From: Lawsonibacter sp.
GTDB taxonomy: Bacteria; Bacillota; Clostridia; Oscillospirales; Oscillospiraceae
DNA: 12,044 nucleotides
NCBI GenBank assembly: GCA_020025455.1
Contig: JAHHSC010000037.1
Span: 1 to 12,044, forward strand
Direction of reading: 5' to 3'
The translations under genes were made by a program, and so were the position numbers. The stretch's first letter is position 1. The number at the start of each line of letters is the position of its first letter. The notes beneath the pieces were generated by a model, which saw only the letters and a program-made list of their open reading frames with translations, ran no database searches and was not told the origin of the DNA. This document shows positions 8,074-12,044 of this stretch, piece after piece.

Positions 8074-8313
8074 ATGCTGAGTGAATTGAACGTGGCCGAG
8101 AAGGTCGTGGGAGCCAAACAGGTCAAGCGCGCCGTCAATGACGGCCGTGCCAGAAAGCTGTTTCTGGCTGCCGATGCCGATCCCAGGGTCACGGAACCTT
8201 TGTCTATGCTGGCTGCCGAAAAAGGTGTGCGCGTGGAGGAGGTCCCCACCATGAAAGAACTTGGCACCGCCTGCGGCATCGCCGTGGGAAGCGCGGCTGC
8301 CGCCGTTCTTTAA
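8074..8313 (+). CDS. rplGB: L7Ae-family kink-turn RNA-binding ribosomal protein (YbxF/L7Ae-like)
   Basis: This is a 79-residue protein of the bacterial L7Ae/L30e family, whose Bacillus member YbxF binds kink-turn RNA. Family marks are the VVGAKQVKRAV segment at 11-21 (the GxKQ RNA-contact motif), the ADADP segment at 33-37, and the GTACGIAVGSAAAAV end at 64-78, close to the KACGIEVGAAA pattern of YbxF. It has no signal peptide or membrane segment. The start at 8074 is chosen because AGGAGGG lies 7 nt upstream and the family length is about 80. The same frame is open back to 7939, but that stretch lies upstream of or across the promoter. Its place immediately before rpsL is the normal one in Firmicutes. 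Here it has become the first gene of its transcript because rpoBC is divergent. Its exact job on the ribosome is unsettled. Confidence 0.9.
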   Translation: MLSELNVAEKVVGAKQVKRAVNDGRARKLFLAADADPRVTEPLSMLAAEKGVRVEEVPTMKELGTACGIAVGSAAAAVL

Positions 8314-8323
8314 ATTCTTTTGT

Positions 8324-8360
8324 TTTTAACAGGTATAGGAATCGCTTGTACCTGTTAAAA
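8324..8360. repeat. 12-bp perfect inverted repeat upstream of rpsL (element A)
   Basis: TTTTAACAGGTA (8324-8335) and TACCTGTTAAAA (8349-8360) are exact reverse complements around a 13-base centre that begins TAGGA and ends TTG. No T-run follows on either strand, so this is not a normal intrinsic terminator. The right arm runs into TGTTAAAAT (8353-8361), an extended -10-like box. A second element of the same design lies upstream of tuf (11640-11684). It may be a protein-binding operator over a promoter or an RNA stem-loop. Confidence 0.8.
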
Positions 8361-8361
8361 T
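8353..8361 (+). promoter_or_regulatory. possible extended -10 promoter box for rpsL
   Basis: TG-T-TAAAAT fits an extended -10 element with one mismatch in the hexamer. No recognisable -35 box lies 16-18 bp upstream; that place is taken by the left arm of the inverted repeat. If active, the start would fall near 8367-8369. The matching position in the tuf element (11673-11681) has the full TG-A-TATAAT, which raises the chance that this one is real. Confidence 0.35.
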
Positions 8362-8368
8362 ATATATC

Positions 8369-8380
8369 GCCCTACGGGGC
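8369..8380 (+). promoter_or_regulatory. UNCG-tetraloop hairpin in the rpsL leader
   Basis: GCCC (8369-8372), TACG (8373-8376) and GGGC (8377-8380) form a 4-bp GC stem capped by a C(UACG)G tetraloop, an unusually stable loop class in RNA. It ends 11 bases before the AAGGAGG Shine-Dalgarno at 8392-8398. If rpsL has its own start near 8368, this hairpin would sit at the 5' end of the mRNA. Confidence 0.4.
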
Positions 8381-8405
8381 ACCATTGTGGAAAGGAGGAA
8401 ACTCA

Positions 8406-8828
8406 ATGCCTACTTTTAATCAGCTGGTTCGCAAGGGCCGTCAGCAGGTGACCTACAAGTCCACCTCTCCCGCTCTGCAGCATGGCCTGAACACCCTGAA
8501 GAACGCCCAGACCGATCTGCCTTCTCCTCAGAAGAGAGGTGTCTGCACCGCGGTTCGTACTTCTACTCCTAAGAAGCCTAACTCCGCTCTGCGTAAGATC
8601 GCCCGTGTTCGTCTGACCAACGGTTACGAGGTCACCGCCTACATCCCCGGCGTCGGCCACAACCTGCAGGAGCACTCTGTCGTCATGATCCGTGGCGGCC
8701 GTGTTAAGGACCTGCCCGGTGTGCGTTACCACATCATCCGCGGCTCTCTGGATACCCAGGGCGTCAACGGCCGTATGCAGGCCCGTTCCAAGTACGGTGC
8801 CAAGCGTCCCAAGGCCGGCAAGAAGTAA
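8406..8828 (+). CDS. rpsL: 30S ribosomal protein S12
   Basis: S12 sits at the decoding centre of the 30S subunit and helps control accuracy. The 140-residue protein has the family core, with TPKKPNSALRK at 54-64 and RVKDLPGVRYH at 99-109. The lysines linked to streptomycin resistance (56-57 and 101) are wild type. Asp102 is the position that is methylthiolated in E. coli. The stretch between about 17 and 40 is longer than in proteobacteria, as is usual in Firmicutes. The start follows AAGGAGG at 8392-8398 with 7-nt spacing. The frame extends upstream to 8346, but those 20 codons have no conservation and lie across the leader hairpin. It follows the L7Ae gene after 92 bp and precedes rpsG after 190 bp. 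It is probably read both from the promoter at 7963 and from a local one. Confidence 0.99.
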   Translation: MPTFNQLVRKGRQQVTYKSTSPALQHGLNTLKNAQTDLPSPQKRGVCTAVRTSTPKKPNSALRKIARVRLTNGYEVTAYIPGVGHNLQEHSVVMIRGGRVKDLPGVRYHIIRGSLDTQGVNGRMQARSKYGAKRPKAGKK

Positions 8829-9018
8829 GCTCATTTTTGAGACTGCTTCGGACAAGTGATTGTCCACACTGAATTGCATTGTGCGTTTCGCGCAAGGCAA
8901 GCGCCTTGCCGAGCGTTTATACCATATATATGGGTAGACCTCGGACAGGCATTACACGGAACGAACGAAGTCGTTTCGAGTACCTATGAAATCATTTTAT
9001 ATGAAGGAGGGAAGCAAC
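8829..9018 (+). promoter_or_regulatory. long hairpin-rich rpsL-rpsG intercistronic region
   Basis: This is a 190-bp gap with no plausible gene. It holds a GGACAA/TTGTCC stem with a GNRA-type GTGA loop (8850-8865). Next is a GCAAGGC/GCCTTGC stem with an AAGC loop (8892-8909), extended by CGC/GCG across a 3-base bulge to 8889-8915. A perfect 12-bp palindrome, CCATATATATGG, lies at 8922-8933, and a bulged stem at 8962-8978. None is followed by a T-run, so no terminator is called. No convincing promoter was found. In E. coli, S7 represses its own operon by binding the rpsL-rpsG intercistronic RNA. A similar role here is an inference from position only. Confidence 0.45.
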
Positions 9019-9489
9019 GTGCCCAGAAGAGGAAATGTACCCAAGCGGGAGGTTCTGCCTGATCCGCTTTACAACTCCGTCCTGGTTACCAAGCTCACCA
9101 ACAGCATCATGCTGGATGGCAAGAAGGGCGTGGCTCAGAAGGTGGTTTACGGCGCCTTCGATATCGTCAAGGAAAAGACCGGCAAGGAGCCCATGGAGGT
9201 TTATACCCAGGCTCTTGAGAACATCATGCCCTCCCTGGAGGTCAAGGCCCGTCGTGTCGGCGGCGCTACCTACCAGGTGCCTATCGAGGTTCGTCCCGAG
9301 CGTCGACAGACCCTCGGCCTGCGCTGGCTGACCACTTATGCCCGCGCTCGTGGTGAGAAGACCATGAAGGAACGTCTGGCTGGCGAGATTATGGATGCCG
9401 CCAACAACACCGGTTCCGCTGTGAAGAAGCGTGAGGATACTCACAAGATGGCGGAGTCCAACAAGGCCTTTGCCCACTACCGCTGGTAA
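9019..9489 (+). CDS. rpsG: 30S ribosomal protein S7
   Basis: S7 nucleates assembly of the 30S head by binding the 3' domain of 16S rRNA and lies near the E-site tRNA. The 156-residue length is that of typical bacterial S7. Family marks include MPRRG at the start, SIMLDGKKGVAQKVVY near 29-44, VKARRVGGATYQVPIEVRPERR near 75-96 and the NKAFAHYRW end. The start codon is GTG. It is chosen over an in-frame ATG at 8986 because AAGGAGG (9004-9010) lies 8 nt upstream and the protein then begins at the conserved MPRR. fusA follows after 16 bp, so the two genes are co-transcribed. Confidence 0.99.
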   Translation: MPRRGNVPKREVLPDPLYNSVLVTKLTNSIMLDGKKGVAQKVVYGAFDIVKEKTGKEPMEVYTQALENIMPSLEVKARRVGGATYQVPIEVRPERRQTLGLRWLTTYARARGEKTMKERLAGEIMDAANNTGSAVKKREDTHKMAESNKAFAHYRW

Positions 9490-9505
9490 TTAGGGAGGTA
9501 GTAAA

Positions 9506-11611
9506 ATGGCAAGAAAAGTTTCTCTGGAAAACACCAGAAACATCGGTATCATGGCTCATATCGACGCCGGTAAGACCACGACCACCGAGCGTATTCTGTA
9601 CTACACTGGTGTTAACTACAAGATCGGCGAGACCCACGAGGGTACCGCCACTATGGACTGGATGGCTCAGGAGCAGGAGCGTGGTATTACCATCACTTCC
9701 GCTGCTACCACCTGCTACTGGCAGGGCACAAAGCACCAGTTCCCCCAGACTCGTCTGAACATCATCGACACCCCGGGCCACGTGGACTTCACCGTTGAGG
9801 TGGAGCGCTCCCTGCGCGTGCTGGACGGTTCCGTTACCGTCATGTGCGCCAAGGGCGGCGTTGAGCCTCAGTCTGAGACCGTTTGGCGTCAGGCTGACAC
9901 CTACCGCGTCCCCCGCATGATCTACGTCAACAAGATGGACATCATGGGCGCCGACTTCTACAATGTTCTGAACATGATTCACGACCGTCTGAAGTGTAAT
10001 GCCGTTCCCATCCAGCTGCCCATCGGTGCTGAGGATACCTTCAAGGGTATCATCGACCTGGTGGAGATGAAGGCTGACATCTATTATGATGATATGGGCA
10101 ACGACATGCGCGAGGAGGACATTCCTGCTGACATGCTGGAGAAGGCTCAGGAGTATCGCACTCGCATGATCGACGCTTGCGCCGACATCGATGATGAGAT
10201 CATGATGCTGGCTCTGGAAGAGCAGGAAATCCCCGGCGACATGATTCGCCGCGCACTGCGCAAGGGCACCATTGACAACGAGATCGTCCCTGTTACCTGC
10301 GGTACCTCTTACCGCAACAAGGGCGTTCAGAAGCTGCTGGATGCCATTGTCGACTTCATGCCCTCCCCTGTGGACATCCCCGCCATCAAGGGTATTGACC
10401 CTGATACCGAGGAAGAGGACGAGCGTCCCGCTGACGATAATGCCCCCTTCTCCGCTCTGGCGTTCAAGATTGCCACCGATCCCTTCGTTGGCCGTCTGTC
10501 CTTCGTGCGTGTGTACTCCGGCGTTCTGACGACCGGTTCCACCGTGCTGAACTCCACCAAGAACGTTAAGGAGCGCATCGGCCGTATTCTGCAGATGCAC
10601 GCTAACCACCGTGAGGACATCGAGTCCGTCCACTCCGGCGATATCGCCGCGGTTGTCGGTCTGAAGAACTCCACCACCGGTGATACCCTGTGTGACCCCG
10701 CTCACCCCATCATTCTGGAGTCCATGGAGTTCCCCGAGCCTGTTATCCGTGTCGCCATCGAGCCCAAGACCAAGGCTGGTCAGGAGAAGATGGGTCTGGC
10801 TCTGGTTAAGCTGGCTGAGGAGGACCCCACCTTCCGTACCTGGACTGACGAGGAGACTGGTCAGACCATCATTGCCGGTATGGGCGAGCTTCACCTGGAG
10901 ATCATCGTGGACCGTCTGCTCCGCGAGTTTAAGGTGGAGGCCAACGTCGGCGCTCCCCAGGTCGCCTACAAGGAGACCATCAAGAAGTCTGTTGAGCAGG
11001 ACACCAAGTATGCCCGTCAGTCCGGCGGTAAGGGCCAGTACGGTCACGTTAAGATCCGTGTTGAGCCCAACGAGCCTGGTAAGGGTTACGAGTTCGTCAA
11101 CGCCATCGTTGGCGGCGCTATCCCCAAGGAGTATATCCCCGCTGTCGATGCCGGTATCCAGGGTGCTATGCTCAACGGCGTGCTGGCTGGTTTTCCCGTT
11201 GTTGACGTGAAGGTCACCCTGTACGATGGCTCTTATCACGAGGTCGACTCCTCCGAGATGGCCTTTAAGATTGCCGGTTCTATGGCCTTCAAGGAGGCCT
11301 GCCGCAAGGCTGACCCCTGCCTGCTGGAGCCCATGATGAAGGTTGCGGTTATCGCTCCCGACGAGTATCTGGGCAATGTCATCGGCGACCTGAACAGCCG
11401 CCGCGGCATGATCCAGGGTCAGGAGTCCCGTCCCGGTGCAATTGAGGTTGATTCTCTGGTGCCTCTGGCCAACATGTTTGGCTACGCTACCGACCTGCGT
11501 TCCTCCACTCAGGGCCGCGGTCAGTACTCCATGGAGCCCCACAGCTATGTGGAGATCCCCAGAAGCATCGCCGATAAGATTATCGCCGAGCGCGGCCGCA
11601 ATCAGGATTAA
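9506..11611 (+). CDS. fusA: translation elongation factor G
   Basis: EF-G is the GTPase that drives translocation of tRNA and mRNA on the ribosome. The 701-residue protein is full length. The G domain shows the P-loop AHIDAGKT (17-24), switch I RGITIT (59-64), DTPGH (88-92) with His92, NKMD (142-145) and CGTSYRNKG (265-273). Domain II starts near 290. Domain IV begins after the KYARQSGGKGQYGHV segment, and domain V forms the end. The start follows AGGGAGGT with 7-nt spacing. It sits 16 bp after rpsG. tuf follows after 114 bp, which contain a palindromic element and possible promoters, so tuf may be partly independent. The long G' region and Firmicutes-like sequence mark it as the housekeeping EF-G, not a TetM-type protection protein. 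Confidence 0.99.
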   Translation: MARKVSLENTRNIGIMAHIDAGKTTTTERILYYTGVNYKIGETHEGTATMDWMAQEQERGITITSAATTCYWQGTKHQFPQTRLNIIDTPGHVDFTVEVERSLRVLDGSVTVMCAKGGVEPQSETVWRQADTYRVPRMIYVNKMDIMGADFYNVLNMIHDRLKCNAVPIQLPIGAEDTFKGIIDLVEMKADIYYDDMGNDMREEDIPADMLEKAQEYRTRMIDACADIDDEIMMLALEEQEIPGDMIRRALRKGTIDNEIVPVTCGTSYRNKGVQKLLDAIVDFMPSPVDIPAIKGIDPDTEEEDERPADDNAPFSALAFKIATDPFVGRLSFVRVYSGVLTTGSTVLNSTKNVKERIGRILQMHANHREDIESVHSGDIAAVVGLKNSTTGDTLCDPAHPIILESMEFPEPVIRVAIEPKTKAGQEKMGLALVKLAEEDPTFRTWTDEETGQTIIAGMGELHLEIIVDRLLREFKVEANVGAPQVAYKETIKKSVEQDTKYARQSGGKGQYGHVKIRVEPNEPGKGYEFVNAIVGGAIPKEYIPAVDAGIQGAMLNGVLAGFPVVDVKVTLYDGSYHEVDSSEMAFKIAGSMAFKEACRKADPCLLEPMMKVAVIAPDEYLGNVIGDLNSRRGMIQGQESRPGAIEVDSLVPLANMFGYATDLRSSTQGRGQYSMEPHSYVEIPRSIADKIIAERGRNQD

Positions 11612-11638
11612 TTTCTGATTCGCGCCTAAAAAATGGAC

Positions 11639-11681
11639 TTGCATTTATATCAGGAATAGGATAAAATGTTCCTGATATAAT
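11639..11681 (+). promoter_or_regulatory. possible tuf promoter(s) within the inverted repeat
   Basis: Two readings are possible. TG-A-TATAAT (11673-11681) is a full extended -10 box without a -35 box, and it lies in the right arm of the repeat. Alternatively, TTGCAT (11639-11644), a 17-bp spacer and TAAAAT (11662-11667) form a weaker two-box promoter. The first is favoured because element A has an extended -10-like box in the same place. The predicted start would be near 11687-11690, leaving a leader of about 37 nt. Confidence 0.45.
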
Positions 11682-11684
11682 GCA
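11640..11684. repeat. long inverted repeat upstream of tuf (element B)
   Basis: The core arms TTATATCAGGAA (11645-11656) and TTCCTGATATAA (11669-11680) are exact reverse complements around a 12-base centre that begins TAGGA and ends ATG. Skipping one T (11644), the repeat extends by TGCA on both sides to 16 bp. No T-run follows. It shares with element A upstream of rpsL the inner CAGG/CCTG pairs, the TAGGA start of the centre, the centre length (12 against 13) and the arm length. The outer arm bases and the innermost W-W pair differ yet stay complementary. Confidence 0.85.
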
Positions 11685-11725
11685 CCCAAATGAAACAATA
11701 CCGATATATTAAGGAGGAAATTCCA

Positions 11726-12044
11726 ATGGCTAAGGCAAAATTCGAGCGCACTAAGCCCCATGTTAACATCGGCACCATCGGTCACGTCGACCACGGCAAG
11801 ACCACTCTGACCGCTGCTATCACCAAGTACCTGTCCCTGACTGGCGGCGCCTCTTTCGAGGACTACTCCAGCATCGATAAGGCTCCCGAGGAGCGCGAGC
11901 GCGGCATTACCATCAACACCTCTCACGTTGAGTACGAGACTGCTAACCGTCACTATGCTCACGTTGACTGCCCGGGCCACGCCGACTATATCAAGAACAT
12001 GATCACCGGCGCTGCTCAGATGGACGGTGCTATCCTGGTTATCG
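11726..12044 (+). CDS. tuf: translation elongation factor Tu (5' part, cut by window end)
   Basis: EF-Tu is the GTPase that delivers aminoacyl-tRNA to the ribosomal A site. Only 106 codons are visible, all in the G domain. They include the P-loop GHVDHGKT (19-26), switch I RGITINT (59-65), DCPGH (81-85) with the catalytic His85, and the following ADYIKNMITGAAQMDGAILV. The start follows AAGGAGG (11711-11717) with 8-nt spacing. The truncation is due to the window edge; the reading frame is intact to the last base. As the last-placed gene of the str cluster it probably receives read-through from fusA as well as transcripts from its own upstream region. Confidence 0.98.
   Translation, partial: MAKAKFERTKPHVNIGTIGHVDHGKTTLTAAITKYLSLTGGASFEDYSSIDKAPEERERGITINTSHVEYETANRHYAHVDCPGHADYIKNMITGAAQMDGAILVI

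Noticed and set aside
8028..8083. Kink-turn in the L7Ae leader built from a C-box-like GATGA (8031-8035) and CTGA (8077-8080)
   Set aside because: The GATG/CTGA core could align, but the flanking bases needed for the second stem do not pair, so no kink-turn can be supported.
8324..8360. Inverted repeat after the L7Ae gene as an intrinsic terminator
   Set aside because: The 3' arm ends in AAAA followed by TATATAT, without a T-run, and the leftward reading also lacks one. The same holds for 11640-11684.
8860..8868. DnaA-box-like TTGTCCACA, suggesting an origin between the divergent units
   Set aside because: It is a single 8-of-9 match that also forms one arm of a hairpin. There is no cluster of boxes, no dnaA or dnaN, and no unwinding region nearby.
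11600..11620. AATCAG/CTGATT stem over the fusA stop codon as a fusA terminator
   Set aside because: The stem is only 6 AT-rich base pairs and is followed by CGCGCCTAAAAAA, not a T-run, so it would not terminate.
9389..11644. 751-codon open frame on the minus strand across fusA
   Set aside because: It is an antisense mirror of a highly biased housekeeping gene, and its composition matches the other antisense frames. The 165-codon frame opposite rpsL and the 161-codon frame opposite rpsG are dismissed for the same reason.

Overview
This window carries the core of a bacterial transcription and translation locus. From left to right it holds rpoC and rpoB on the minus strand, a 481-bp divergent control region, and then on the plus strand a small L7Ae-type ribosomal protein gene, rpsL (S12), rpsG (S7), fusA (EF-G) and the first 106 codons of tuf (EF-Tu). 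The window's right edge cuts tuf. The organism is most likely a moderately GC-rich member of the Clostridia, of the Oscillospiraceae/Ruminococcaceae kind. The reasons are: the small YbxF-type L7Ae gene before rpsL, a Gram-positive trait; an S12 with the Firmicutes N-terminal insertion; RpoB and RpoC without the large proteobacterial insertions but with acidic C-terminal tails; strong AAGGAGG ribosome binding sites; and SigA-type consensus promoters. This placement rests on remembered family features, not on a search.

Layout. rpoC (28-3684) and rpoB (3705-7592) form a tight two-gene operon read leftward, with 20 bp between them. The promoter is a full-consensus TTGACA-18-TATAAT on the minus strand at 7841-7870. 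It implies a leader of about 240 nt that contains several hairpins, one with an intrinsic-terminator shape. A 9-codon open frame ends one base before the rpoB ATG. The rightward promoter TTGACG-17-TATAAT (7963-7991, with a TGn extension) drives the L7Ae gene (8074-8313). Between the two promoters, 7891-7962 shows nothing else that I can name. rpsL, rpsG and fusA follow in order. The L7Ae-rpsL gap (92 bp) and the fusA-tuf gap (114 bp) each contain a near-perfect long inverted repeat of the same design, described below. The rpsL-rpsG gap (190 bp) is unusually long and rich in hairpins.

How the genes work together. RpoB and RpoC form the catalytic core of RNA polymerase. S12 and S7 are 30S subunit proteins of the decoding centre and head. 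EF-G and EF-Tu are the elongation GTPases. The usual Firmicutes order is rplJL-rpoB-rpoC-L7Ae-rpsL-rpsG-fusA-tuf on one strand. Here rpoBC points the other way, so the RNA polymerase genes and the str genes cannot share a transcript and each unit has its own strong promoter.

The protein-coding content is ordinary housekeeping. The novelty, if any, is in the non-coding DNA. The main candidate is the matched pair of palindromic elements upstream of rpsL and tuf (shared core CAGGWATAGGA, then 5-6 bases, then TGTWCCTG running into an extended -10-like box). The structured rpoB leader comes second.
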